45,765 bases of DNA, taken from positions 1 to 45,765 of the forward strand of contig NZ_LRRB01000103.1 in the NCBI RefSeq assembly GCF_001646865.1, given 5' to 3'. Below, piece after piece: positions 16,835-25,313 of the stretch (its first letter is position 1; each line of letters starts with the position of its first letter). A program made the translations under genes and the position numbers. The notes under the pieces are model-generated. The model searched no databases. It was given only the letters and a program-made list of their open reading frames with translations, and was not told where the DNA came from. The DNA comes from Aldersonia kunmingensis (GTDB lineage: Bacteria > Actinomycetota > Actinomycetes > Mycobacteriales > Mycobacteriaceae).

Positions 16835-17830
16835 TCAGTTCGTGGCAGGTTCTTTGGATTGGCGGCTGCGCTTCACCGCGTTCGCCGCGTGTTCGAGGTA
16901 GCGCCAGGCGATTTCGGGTGCGAGCCCGCCGCATAGCGGGGCGAGCGGAAGCAGGCGACCGCCCGCGACAGTCTCGGCCGCCTCTGCAACCGAGATGATC
17001 CGATACGGGCCATTCTCAGCACGGAGTTCGGCGACGGTCCTGGCCCTCGAGATGCTGGCGACCGTGTCGTCGCCTGGCCGGTACGACGCGGCCATGAGCG
17101 CGTCGTGCTGCAGGTGCGGTCCCAGTTCGTCCCACGCGCGATCGATATCGTCGGCGACAAATACCGCAGTCGGACCGGTCGGATCGGGGAACTGCACGAA
17201 GCCGGGTTCGTGCCCGTGGGCGCGGCACTCCGCCTCGTAGATGTCTTTCAGTTCGGGCCGGTACGTCTGCGATACAAGTCCGAGCCCCTGTCGCGCCGCA
17301 CGCCGGGCCGCGGCGGGGCTGCCGCCGGCGATCATCACCGTCGGACCAGCGGGTGTGCTACAGGACGGTGTGACGGTGATGCGTCGGCCGTCGTAGTCGA
17401 CCGAGTTGCCGCGCAGGAGGTCGAGCAGCAGTGGTAGGTACTCATCTGCCATCGCACCACGGCGATGCGGGTCGATCCCGAAATGCTCGTATTCCGCTGC
17501 GCGATGGCCGATTCCGAGCGCGTAGATCACGCGACCCTTGCTGATGAGATCGAGCACTGCCATTTCCTCGGCGAGGCGAACCGGGTCCCATAGCGGGAGA
17601 ACGACGGCGGCCATGATGATCGACAGCGTGGAGGTCCGTGCGGCGATCGCGGAGGCGAGCAAGGTCGGCGCAGGCAGGTGCCCGTCGTCGGCGCCATGAT
17701 GCTCGGACAGCACCGCGAGCGCCGCGCCGCGCGATTCGGACCAGGCGCACATGTCGATCGCCGCCGCGTAGAGGTCTGCCGCGGGTGCGCCGAATGCAGG
17801 GGCGCGCAGATCGAAGCGAAGCGTGAACAT
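16835..17830 (-). CDS. LLM class flavin-dependent oxidoreductase (luciferase-like)
   Basis: 331 residues with the bacterial-luciferase TIM-barrel pattern: LSEHHGADDG near residue 42, the IIMAAVVLPLWDPVRLAEEMAVLD-type strand/helix region (about 72-95), ISKGRVIYALGIGHRAAEY, and VMIAGGSPAAARRAARQG. In actinobacteria such enzymes use FMN or F420 for monooxygenation or dehydrogenation. Located in an operon SBP2-SDR-LLM-DHDPR on the minus strand; ATG 17830 is preceded by GAGAGGG. An intergenic hairpin separates it from the SDR gene. Cofactor type cannot be decided here. Confidence 0.88.
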   Translation of the reverse strand: MFTLRFDLRAPAFGAPAADLYAAAIDMCAWSESRGAALAVLSEHHGADDGHLPAPTLLASAIAARTSTLSIIMAAVVLPLWDPVRLAEEMAVLDLISKGRVIYALGIGHRAAEYEHFGIDPHRRGAMADEYLPLLLDLLRGNSVDYDGRRITVTPSCSTPAGPTVMIAGGSPAAARRAARQGLGLVSQTYRPELKDIYEAECRAHGHEPGFVQFPDPTGPTAVFVADDIDRAWDELGPHLQHDALMAASYRPGDDTVASISRARTVAELRAENGPYRIISVAEAAETVAGGRLLPLAPLCGGLAPEIAWRYLEHAANAVKRSRQSKEPATN

Positions 17831-17854
17831 CGATCCCTCTCGATGAGTAGGGAT

Positions 17855-17880
17855 GGCTCGGTGCCATATCGCACCGAGCC
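17855..17880 (-). terminator. hairpin between SDR and luciferase-like genes
   Basis: Perfect 9-bp stem GGCTCGGTG / CACCGAGCC with an 8-base loop, 23 bases after the SDR stop. No T-run follows on the minus strand, so it may be a partial terminator or mRNA-processing/stability element that lowers expression of the two downstream genes. Confidence 0.5.
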
Positions 17881-17903
17881 ACCGCTTCCGGCCCCCCGGG
17901 TCC

Positions 17904-18746
17904 TTATCCGAACTTCACTTTGCCCATGAGGATGTCCATGATCGGCTTGCCCGGCGCGTAAGAACCGGTGATCGACGACATGGCGTGACCGCTGTCCACG
18001 ATCAGGGTGACGCCGCTGATCCCGCTCGCCGCATCGCTATTGAGGAAGATCATCGCGTTGCCCTGCTGCTCGGGCGTATGAACCGGCGCACCGGTGGCCT
18101 CGCGGTAGTCCTTCGCGAAGCCGAGCCACAGGTCTTCATTCGCCCGCGCGAGCGGCGTATCGGTCGGGCCGGGGCAGATCGCGTTGATGCGGATTCCCTT
18201 GGCTCGCAATGGATAGGCCTCCATCGCGACGTAGGCGTTGATCGCAGCCTTGCTGAAGCCGTAGTGAATGAAGCCGTCCGACTCGTGCGCAACGCACCAC
18301 TTGTCCGCCGATTCGAAATCGGGGTTGGCCAGGAACTCCTGCACCTGCTCCAGGTTCTCCTCCCACGACATCCCGGCTACCGAGGAGATGAAGCAGATAG
18401 CCGAACCCGACTGCACACGGTCGGTGGACACCAGGCGTTCGATGAGGTGCCGGTGGCCGATGAAGTTGGCGCGCATGAGATCCGGCCCGTCTGCGATTCC
18501 CGCTGCAGAGAAGACGGCATCGAGCGTCCCGTCCAGGTCGTCGATCGCGGCATTGATCGACTGCGGGTCGCGCAGGTCCATCTCGATCGCTTTGTCGACG
18601 TCGTACGTCACCGGCGCAATGTCCATCACGGTGACGTTGGCGCCGAGGGATCGCGCGGTCTGCGCGGCAGCCGCGCCCATGCCGGTGGCGCCGCCGACGA
18701 CGAGCACCCGCTTTCCGGCGTATCCGAATAGATCCGCAACCGTCAT
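17904..18746 (-). CDS. short-chain dehydrogenase/reductase (hydroxysteroid-dehydrogenase type)
   Basis: 280 residues from ATG 18746, preceded by GGGAG; an upstream extension of 48 codons is open but overlaps the binding-protein gene and lacks SDR features. Rossmann motif GGATGMG (residues 18-24), catalytic Tyr162 and Lys166 in YGFSK, Ser121/122 in the FISSVAG stretch, and ICPGPTDTPL. The layout (short N-terminal domain, insertion before the catalytic Tyr) resembles 3-alpha- or 20-beta-hydroxysteroid dehydrogenases. It would oxidise an alcohol to a ketone with NAD(P). Second gene of the operon headed by the leaderless binding protein. Confidence 0.85.
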   Translation of the reverse strand: MTVADLFGYAGKRVLVVGGATGMGAAAAQTARSLGANVTVMDIAPVTYDVDKAIEMDLRDPQSINAAIDDLDGTLDAVFSAAGIADGPDLMRANFIGHRHLIERLVSTDRVQSGSAICFISSVAGMSWEENLEQVQEFLANPDFESADKWCVAHESDGFIHYGFSKAAINAYVAMEAYPLRAKGIRINAICPGPTDTPLARANEDLWLGFAKDYREATGAPVHTPEQQGNAMIFLNSDAASGISGVTLIVDSGHAMSSITGSYAPGKPIMDILMGKVKFG

Positions 18747-18801
18747 CGTTTTCTCCCTGATTTCTCGTCGGTGGATATGAACCGTCTCTGGTGTTCGGCG
18801 G

Positions 18802-19911
18802 CTATTCGCCGAACCGGTCGATGAGGTGCGAGGTCCACCCATCGGAATTGAGCTGTCTGGCAACGAGATAGCCGGGCCCCATCCAGCCACGGCGGGTCCA
18901 ATTCCCGAACGAAATACGCGTGCCGGGTGCTCCGGAGGCGGCGGGCACCATCTTCACGCGCTCGAGCGCCTCCTTGACCCCCCGCGGGCTCAGCGGATGC
19001 GCGTTCGCCAGGGCACGCAGGATGGTCACGGCGACATCCCGATTGACCACCGGTACACACCATTCGGGGCGACGGCCGGTCACCGTCGCGAATTCGTCGA
19101 GGAACTGCTGGCCGACCGGATTGTGCTCGTCGTACTGGTCGACGCCGGTCCAGCCCATGAAGGCGTTCCACATAACGGGATTGATCCAGGCATTCTGGAA
19201 CGCGGTGCCTGCGAATCTGGGCGGGTCCCAATCCAGCTCGGCCAGCACCGGGTTGACGAAGACGATGCCGAAACCGAAGCCGCAGTGCACAATTGCGCCG
19301 GCCTTGGCGTCATGCAGGGCTCGCACCGCCTCGCTCGTGTCTTGAGCGGTTTGCGCGATAGTGATCTCGGCGGTGATCCGGATGCCGCGTTCTGCACAAG
19401 CCTTGCGGAAGTTCGCGATATAGGCCTCGCCGACAAGGGATTTCTCCATCAGCACGCCGACGTCGTTGTGACCGCCCTTCACGAGCAGGTCGGCCCAGAA
19501 GATCGGCTCGTCGAAGTGCGATCCCATCGGCAGCGCGAAGAACCACTCGCTCAAGGCCTCGTCGGAGCCGGTCACGCTGAGTGCCGGGACCTTGAATTTC
19601 TCGCCTAGTACTTCTCGGATCGCGACCGCGTTGTCGCCGATATGGGGACCGAATATGACGAGGCACCCTTCCTCGACAAGCTCCTCGTAGGCATCGATGA
19701 CCGCCTTGACCGACCCCTTCGGCAAACCCTCGACCTCGCGGTAGATGACCTCGATGGGCCGGTCGATCAGGCCGCGCTCGAGTGCATCGGCGAAGACCAT
19801 GTCGAAGGGGATCGTCAGGTCGTCTCGCCGTTCCTGCGGGTAGTCGTCGGACAGCACGAAATCCATCAGATAGCCGACTTTGATGGGCTGCGCAGCGCTC
19901 TCGTAGGACAT
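18802..19911 (-). CDS. periplasmic-type ligand-binding protein without a signal peptide
   Basis: 369 residues. The sequence has the Peripla_BP_6 (Liv/AmiC) fold: IKVGYLMDF at residues 9-17, VIFGPHIGDNAVAIREVL, KVPALSVTGSDEA, and GIVFVNPVLAELDW. The N-terminus MSYESAAQPIKVGYLMDF has no hydrophobic core, no lipobox and no twin arginine. ATG 19911 has AGGAG 5 bases upstream, so a missed signal peptide is unlikely. As read, the protein is cytoplasmic: either a ligand sensor or carrier like AmiC, or a binding protein that lost export. It is first in an operon with SDR, LLM and DHDPR genes and has its own near-consensus promoter. A complete Liv transporter with its own binding protein lies 5 kb away. 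Confidence 0.8.
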   Translation of the reverse strand: MSYESAAQPIKVGYLMDFVLSDDYPQERRDDLTIPFDMVFADALERGLIDRPIEVIYREVEGLPKGSVKAVIDAYEELVEEGCLVIFGPHIGDNAVAIREVLGEKFKVPALSVTGSDEALSEWFFALPMGSHFDEPIFWADLLVKGGHNDVGVLMEKSLVGEAYIANFRKACAERGIRITAEITIAQTAQDTSEAVRALHDAKAGAIVHCGFGFGIVFVNPVLAELDWDPPRFAGTAFQNAWINPVMWNAFMGWTGVDQYDEHNPVGQQFLDEFATVTGRRPEWCVPVVNRDVAVTILRALANAHPLSPRGVKEALERVKMVPAASGAPGTRISFGNWTRRGWMGPGYLVARQLNSDGWTSHLIDRFGE

Positions 19912-19947
19912 GCCACTCCTTGGTGGATGAAACCTAACTTTTGTTGC

Positions 19948-19976
19948 ACATTAGCCAGAGCGGCTATGCCCGTCAA
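19948..19976 (-). promoter_or_regulatory. promoter of the binding-protein/SDR/LLM/DHDPR operon
   Basis: Minus strand: -35 TTGACG (19976-19971), 17-bp spacer, -10 TAATGT (19953-19948). The start site would be near 19941, about 30 bases before ATG 19911. Confidence 0.65.
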
Positions 19977-20036
19977 CGGTTCTTCCTGGTCTCAGAGTCG
20001 GTGCCGCCCCAGTTCGCCTCGTTGGGCGTGCGGGCA

Positions 20037-20065
20037 TTGACCTAAATTCTGTTCACTCGTATCGT
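20037..20065 (+). promoter_or_regulatory. promoter of the second amidohydrolase gene
   Basis: Plus strand: -35 TTGACC (20037-20042), 17-bp spacer, -10 TATCGT (20060-20065). The leader would be about 107 bases. A 7-bp inverted repeat CACTCGT (20054-20060) / ACGAGTG (20081-20087) overlaps the -10 and could be an operator or a leader hairpin. Confidence 0.5.
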
Positions 20066-20178
20066 TCAACGCACCGACAAACGAGTGGGGCGGGGCCTCG
20101 CCGCGAGGTCGCTTTCCGCCCCGCCGCCTATTCGCCGTAAGTGCCGTGAACACCCGTTGCGAATACCAGGAGCGCAGC

Positions 20179-21459
20179 ATGAATATGGATGACTTCGTCC
20201 TTGTCTCGGTCGACGATCACCTCGTCGAACCACCCGATCTGTTCGACAACCACATTCCCGCGAAGTACAAGGACGACGTACCCAAGCTGATCACCCGTGA
20301 TGACGGCACCAACGCCTGGGTGTTCGAGGGCCAGGAGGCGACCAACGTCGGACTCAACGCCGTCGCCGGCCGCCCGCCGGACGAGTACGGCGCCGAGCCG
20401 ACCAAGCTGAGCGAGATCCGCGAAGGCTGCTACAACATCGACGAGCGCATTCGCGACATGAACGCGAACGGTGTCGCCGCGTCGCTGAACTTTCCCTCGT
20501 TTCCGCAGTTCACCGGGCAGTATTTCGCCCGCGCCAAGGACAAGGACCTCGGCCTCGCAGTCCTGAAGGCGTACAACGACTGGCACCTCGACGAGTGGTG
20601 CGGGGCCCACCCCGGCCGCATGATCCCGCTCGCGCTTCCGCCGATCTGGGATCCGCAACTCATGGCCGACGAGGTGCGCCGGGTCGCAAAGAAGGGCTGC
20701 CACGCCGTCACGTTCTCGGAAAACCCGGAGAAGCTGGGTTACCCGTCGCTGCACAGCGACCACTGGGATCCGTTCTGGCAGGCCTGCAATGACGAGAACA
20801 CCGTCGTCTGCCTGCACATCGGCTCGTCGTCGTCCGTCGTCATCACCTCGCTCGACGCGCCGGTGGACACGATGATCACGCTGCAGCCGATGAGTATCGT
20901 GCAGTGCGCTGCCGACATCATCTGGTCGCCGCTGCTGCGCAAGTTCCCCGACCTGACCATCGCGTTGAGCGAGGGCGGAATCGGCTGGATTCCGTATTTC
21001 CTCGAGCGCATCGACCGCGTCTACACGATGCACCGGCATTGGACGCACCAGGACTTCAAGGGTCGTCTGCCCAGCGAGGTGTTCCTGGAGCGGATCGTCA
21101 CGTGCTTTATCGACGACGGTTTCGGCATCGAGAACCGCGACAAGCTCAATGTCGACATGATCACGTGGGAGTGCGACTACCCGCACTCGGATTCGACCTG
21201 GCCGCTCGCACCCGAGTCGCTCGCCAAATACGTTCAGGGCGTGTCGGATTCGGATATCAACAAGATCACGCACGAGAACGCGATGCGACTGTTCTCCTTC
21301 GATATGTTCTCGAAGATCCCGAAGGACCAGTTGACGGTCGGTGCGCTGCGCGCGCAGGCCACCGATGTCGATCTCGGATTCCGGTCGTCGGAGCGACTCA
21401 AGAAGGTTGGCACCGACACCGTCAGCGTGCTCGACCTCGCGAAGAGCCTGCCGTCCTGA
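20179..21459 (+). CDS. amidohydrolase family protein (Amidohydro_2), copy 2
   Basis: 426 residues. ATG 20179 is chosen over ATG 20146 because AGGAG (20168-20172) lies 6 bases upstream and the protein then aligns end to end with copy 1. Candidate metal ligands are His14 (SVDDHLVEP), His213 (LHIGSS) and Asp333 (CDYPHSDSTWP). The two copies share most of the barrel, so they probably act on related substrates or form a heteromeric pair. Divergent from the SBP2 operon; a GC-rich hairpin and then the tandem TetR gene follow on the same strand. Confidence 0.85.
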   Translation: MNMDDFVLVSVDDHLVEPPDLFDNHIPAKYKDDVPKLITRDDGTNAWVFEGQEATNVGLNAVAGRPPDEYGAEPTKLSEIREGCYNIDERIRDMNANGVAASLNFPSFPQFTGQYFARAKDKDLGLAVLKAYNDWHLDEWCGAHPGRMIPLALPPIWDPQLMADEVRRVAKKGCHAVTFSENPEKLGYPSLHSDHWDPFWQACNDENTVVCLHIGSSSSVVITSLDAPVDTMITLQPMSIVQCAADIIWSPLLRKFPDLTIALSEGGIGWIPYFLERIDRVYTMHRHWTHQDFKGRLPSEVFLERIVTCFIDDGFGIENRDKLNVDMITWECDYPHSDSTWPLAPESLAKYVQGVSDSDINKITHENAMRLFSFDMFSKIPKDQLTVGALRAQATDVDLGFRSSERLKKVGTDTVSVLDLAKSLPS

Positions 21460-21471
21460 CCGATCGCGGAT

Positions 21472-21502
21472 GGCCCGGTCGCTCCGCTCCCGCGGCCGGG
21501 CC
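21472..21502 (+). terminator. GC-rich hairpin after amidohydrolase copy 2
   Basis: GGCCCGG (21472-21478) pairs with CCGGGCC (21496-21502), loop 17 bases, 12 bases after the stop. No T-run. Possible L-shaped actinobacterial terminator or attenuator before the TetR gene. Confidence 0.35.
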
Positions 21503-21571
21503 GTCCGGGCGTGACCCGTTCCAAGTGCACAATGGCTGAATGACCACGGACCCGACCGCTGTGGAGGTGTT

Positions 21572-22876
21572 GTGGCGCTCCAGCATCCAACCGATGCGGT
21601 GACACCGGCCGTGGCAGCCGACGCCGCCGATTCCCGGGAGACCAGTCGGCGCGAGGAGATCCTGCAGACCGCCGAGGCGCTGATCGCCACGTCTGGCCTG
21701 CGCACGTCATTGCAGGAGATCGCGAAGGCCGCCGGCATCCTGACCGGCAGCCTGTACCACCATTTCGATTCCAAGGAAGCCCTGCTCATCGAGCTGATTC
21801 GCCGATATCACGGCGAGCTGACCCAGGTTGGCGAGGACGGCCTACGCCGCCTCGATGCGGACGATTCCGCAAGCGTCGACGACCGGGTCGTCGAACTCGG
21901 TTCGGCGATCGCGCACTGCGCGGTGCGCAACCGCGCCGGGCTGCAGATGTCGTTCTACGAGGCGCCCACCGAGAGCGCCGAGCTTGTCGAGTTGCTCGCT
22001 CAGCGGCCGCAAACTGTGCAGGACGCGATGGTGCAGACCTTGCGCGCCGGCCGGTGGAGCGGCTACCTCCGCCCCGATCTCGAGTTGGGCCCGCTGGCCG
22101 ACCGGATGTGCCAATCGATGCTGCACGTCGGCCTGGACGTCATCCGGCGTGACGCCGAACCCGACGAAGTCGCCGCGATGCTTGCGCGAATCATGCTCGA
22201 CGGGTTGGCCGGCAGGATCGTCGACGACGCCGAGTTGGACTCGTCGCCCGCGATGACGTCCGCGGATTCGATCATCGCGACCTGGGCGATCAGCGACTCC
22301 AAACCCGTTGCCGATCGGACCGCGCATATTCGCGCGGCGGCTCTGAAAGTGTTTGGGCGCAAAGGATTCGAGGTCACGACGATTCGAGATATCGCGGCGG
22401 CGGCACAGCTCAACCCAGCCACGGTGCATCGGGTGATCGGCTCGAAGGACGAACTCCTCGCCTCGATCATGCATGCGTTCGGCGAGAAAACGAGCACGGC
22501 TTCGATCGCCGTCCTCGAATCCGATTCCACGTCGATCGAGAAGCTCGACGCGCTCATCTGGATCCATATCAACGCAGTGCTGCAGTTTCCGGACGAGTGG
22601 AAGATTCAGCTCGCGTGGATGCGCCAGTCCCCGCCGGACAACCCCGATCCGGGGCATGCGTTCGGGCTGATGATGGAATGGTTGGAGCGCCTGCTCGCGG
22701 CCGGAATTGCCGATGGCGATATTCGGATCGACGCGGCGGATCTCGCATTGCTCTCGCGCTGCGTAATGGATGTGCTGTGGATGCCGGAAAGCATCATTCG
22801 TGAGCTCGGGCCGCGGCCCGCGCTCGTGCTTGCGCGCGACACGGTGATTCGGGGAATCGTGCGCCGCGAGGCGTGA
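21572..22876 (+). CDS. tandem double-TetR transcriptional regulator
   Basis: 434 residues, about twice a normal TetR. Two HTH domains are visible: one at about residues 28-75 (LQEIAKAAGILTGSLYHHF) and one at about 255-300 (TIRDIAAAAQLNPATVHRVI), each followed by a helical ligand-binding region. This architecture is the same as Mce3R of M. tuberculosis, which controls a mce operon and lipid-oxidation genes. GTG 21572 has GGAGG 4 bases upstream. It follows the amidohydrolase gene after 112 bases. Such a single chain can bind a long asymmetric operator. Orthology to Mce3R is a hypothesis based on architecture. Confidence 0.85.
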   Translation: MALQHPTDAVTPAVAADAADSRETSRREEILQTAEALIATSGLRTSLQEIAKAAGILTGSLYHHFDSKEALLIELIRRYHGELTQVGEDGLRRLDADDSASVDDRVVELGSAIAHCAVRNRAGLQMSFYEAPTESAELVELLAQRPQTVQDAMVQTLRAGRWSGYLRPDLELGPLADRMCQSMLHVGLDVIRRDAEPDEVAAMLARIMLDGLAGRIVDDAELDSSPAMTSADSIIATWAISDSKPVADRTAHIRAAALKVFGRKGFEVTTIRDIAAAAQLNPATVHRVIGSKDELLASIMHAFGEKTSTASIAVLESDSTSIEKLDALIWIHINAVLQFPDEWKIQLAWMRQSPPDNPDPGHAFGLMMEWLERLLAAGIADGDIRIDAADLALLSRCVMDVLWMPESIIRELGPRPALVLARDTVIRGIVRREA

Positions 22877-22916
22877 GAACCGACTCAACCAATCGGTCGC
22901 TTGGGCGACAATTGTT

Positions 22917-22937
22917 GTGTCACTTCAATTCTGACAC
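22917..22937. promoter_or_regulatory. inverted repeat upstream of the acyltransferase
   Basis: GTGTCA (22917-22922) and TGACAC (22932-22937) separated by 9 bases, 211 bases before the acyltransferase ATG and 41 after the tandem TetR stop. Possible operator; no other support. The remainder of 22877-23147 shows nothing else I can name. Confidence 0.3.
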
Positions 22938-23147
22938 CTTCGTACCACTTGATCGTTGGGGTTGCGAAACCGCGACACAGCCCGCATTCTGGTACTGGTA
23001 GTAGCGTTTCGTCCCGGGGGCAGGTGACGGCGCACGCACGGCGAAATATCGGGGGATGCATCGCCGCGGCACACGCTGGCATTTCGAGTGGTCCCCTTTT
23101 GGGTACAGGACAACTACCGGCCGATGTTGACGACGTTTGGAGGGGGA

Positions 23148-23939
23148 ATGACCGTCTCGGAGATCCGCCAGTGGGATCCCACGGTGACCCAGCAGATCAA
23201 ATACTGGGCCGGACCAGTGGTGAAGAAGTGGTTCAGGACCGAAGTACGCAAGATGGACAAGATCCCGTCGCACGGGCCCGCATTGGTGGTGTCCAATCAC
23301 TCGGGTGGGATGTTGACCCCGGACGTTCTGGTCTTTGCGCCAGAGTTTTACGAGCATTTCGGTTACAACCGGCCGCTATTCACGCTGGCCCATTACGGCG
23401 TATTGCTCGGACCGACCTCCACGCTGCTGAACAAGCTCGGTGTCATCCACGCGGACCGCGAGAATGCCGCGGCGGCGCTGCGGTCGGGCGCGGTTGTGCT
23501 GGTCTTTCCCGGCGGGGACTACGACTCGTACCGGCCCTCGTTCGATCACACCATCGATTTCAACGGTCGGACCGGGTACATCCGCACCGCGCTGGAAGCC
23601 GATGTACCGATCGTTCCGACCGTCTCGATCGGTGCGCAGGAGGCCCAGCTGTTTTTGACGCGCGGCAACTGGCTCGCCCGGAACCTGGGCCTGAGCAAGC
23701 TGCTCAGGTTGAACATCCTGCCGGTGAGCGTCGGATTCCCCTTCGGGCCCAGTGTGCTGTTCCCGCTGAATATGCCGCTGCCGACCAAGATCGTCGTCGA
23801 GGTGCTCGACCCGATCGATATCAGAGTGCAGTTCGGCCCGGATCCGGATATCGATGAGGTCGACGCCTACATTCGCGCGCAGATGCAGGAGGCATTGGAC
23901 GCATTGGCGAGCGAGCGCCGCTTCCCCGTGATCGGCTAA
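23148..23939 (+). CDS. lysophospholipid/diacylglycerol acyltransferase family protein (MGAT-like)
   Basis: 263 residues from ATG 23148; GGAGGGGG just upstream supports it over an in-frame GTG at 23088. Acyltransferase motifs: VVSNHSGGMLTPDVLVF, where NH and D replace the NHxxxxD pattern with the longer spacing seen in MGAT-like members, and VLVFPGGDYDSYRP for the glycerol-binding block. C-terminal region typical of the family (PIVPTVSIGAQEAQ). It should transfer an acyl group to a glycerol-type or other lipid acceptor at the membrane. Convergent with the hydrolase gene, 13 bases apart. Confidence 0.82.
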   Translation: MTVSEIRQWDPTVTQQIKYWAGPVVKKWFRTEVRKMDKIPSHGPALVVSNHSGGMLTPDVLVFAPEFYEHFGYNRPLFTLAHYGVLLGPTSTLLNKLGVIHADRENAAAALRSGAVVLVFPGGDYDSYRPSFDHTIDFNGRTGYIRTALEADVPIVPTVSIGAQEAQLFLTRGNWLARNLGLSKLLRLNILPVSVGFPFGPSVLFPLNMPLPTKIVVEVLDPIDIRVQFGPDPDIDEVDAYIRAQMQEALDALASERRFPVIG

Positions 23940-23952
23940 GCGCGCACCCGAA

Positions 23953-25176
23953 TCAGACGACCTCGCCGGCGGCCGCCACGCGGCGGGACCGCACGATGCT
24001 GTTGAGGAACAGCCCGACGGCGATATTGACTGCGGCCGTGCGTGGGCCGTCGAGGAGATCGAATCCGTGTCCGGCGCCGGGCAATTCGAGGTAGCCGACC
24101 TCGCTCTTTGAGTGGGAGCGGAGTTGCTCGACGAAGGCACGCGCCTCGCCGACGGGGATCAGACCGTCCCGGCTGCCGTGCACGACCAGGAACGGTGGAG
24201 CATCGGCACGCGTGCGGACTACCGGTGAAGCCTCCCGGTAAAGCTGGGGGTGCCGCGCCCGCGTGCGCTTCACCACGACGCGCTCGAGGAACTTCACGAA
24301 GCGCTTCCGCTCGACCGTCGAGTTGTCGGCCCAGTCGTAGCGTCCATAGAGGCTGACCACCGCATCCACCGACGTATCGGCATCGGCCGGCAATTCGGTG
24401 TCCCACTGCGGATCGTCAGGAGTGAGTCCGGCGAGGGATGCGAGATGACCGCCGGCCGAACAGCCCGCGATCGCGACGAAATTGGGGTCGCCGCCGTACT
24501 TGCGAGCGTTCGCGCGTGCCCAGGCGACGGCGGCCTTCACGTCCTGGATATGGCGCGGCCAGCGATGCTGCGGGCTGGTTCGGTACTGCATACCGAGACA
24601 GACCCAGCCCTGTTCGGCGAGGTGGGACATCAGCGCGTGGCCCTGCAGGATCCGGCTGCCGACCACCCACGCGCCGCCCGGGACGTAGAGCAGGACGGGC
24701 GCCGGCTTCCCGGGCAGCCGCTCGCGCCGCCACACGTCTAGCTTCTGGGACGGATCGTCGCCGTACTGCACCGCCTGGCGGTAGACGTACTTGCGCTGGC
24801 CACGCGCTTCCACCCAGGGCGCGGACTCGCTCGGCGCCGGCCACGGCTGGGCGAGCTCATCGGGCGCCACGATGCCCTGCAGGGCGGCGAGGGCCAGTTC
24901 CGGCGCCTGCGCTTGCTGGCTCCGCTTACGGTCGGCTCTGTTGGAACCCTTTTCGGACTTGCGTCGCGTCGCGAGATTGTCCGGCAGATAACGAGCACCC
25001 CACACGCCGAGCGCCGCGACCCCACCCAGCGGGGCAAGGCTTCGGCCGATGACGGGAAGGGAGGACGGCGCTGCGCTCAGCTCGATCAGGTAGTCCGCGG
25101 GACGGGCCCTGGCAATCCATTCGGCATACGCGCGCACGGTTGACCTGCGGTTCTGCTGGGCAGAATCACTGCTCAT
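23953..25176 (-). CDS. alpha/beta hydrolase, HSL/carboxylesterase type
   Basis: 407 residues. After a basic, weakly hydrophobic N-terminal region of about 150 residues comes the hydrolase core: oxyanion block YVPGGAWVVGS, nucleophile serine in GCSAGGHLA, acid in VVHGSRDGLIPVG and histidine in GAGHGFDLL. The catalytic triad is complete. Probably a carboxylesterase or lipase acting on acyl or acetyl esters; HGG of the family reads PGG here. ATG 25176 has GGAG upstream. It is not in an operon with the sigma-factor gene (137-base gap). Confidence 0.82.
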   Translation of the reverse strand: MSSDSAQQNRRSTVRAYAEWIARARPADYLIELSAAPSSLPVIGRSLAPLGGVAALGVWGARYLPDNLATRRKSEKGSNRADRKRSQQAQAPELALAALQGIVAPDELAQPWPAPSESAPWVEARGQRKYVYRQAVQYGDDPSQKLDVWRRERLPGKPAPVLLYVPGGAWVVGSRILQGHALMSHLAEQGWVCLGMQYRTSPQHRWPRHIQDVKAAVAWARANARKYGGDPNFVAIAGCSAGGHLASLAGLTPDDPQWDTELPADADTSVDAVVSLYGRYDWADNSTVERKRFVKFLERVVVKRTRARHPQLYREASPVVRTRADAPPFLVVHGSRDGLIPVGEARAFVEQLRSHSKSEVGYLELPGAGHGFDLLDGPRTAAVNIAVGLFLNSIVRSRRVAAAGEVV

Positions 25177-25313
25177 TGCACTTCTCCGACGTTGGAGGGC
25201 GGCTACACGGGCGGCCGACTGGTCACAATATACAAACAGCGTCCAGGTTTAGATCGGCGACCATCCCGAGCTGTTACCCATCGTGGCGGAAATGATGCAT
25301 TGCCGATTCCGGC

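Noticed and set aside
20128-21789. 553-codon open frame on the minus strand
   Set aside because: Antisense to amidohydrolase copy 2 and the start of the tandem TetR gene, both with clear family motifs; the composition is shadow-like.
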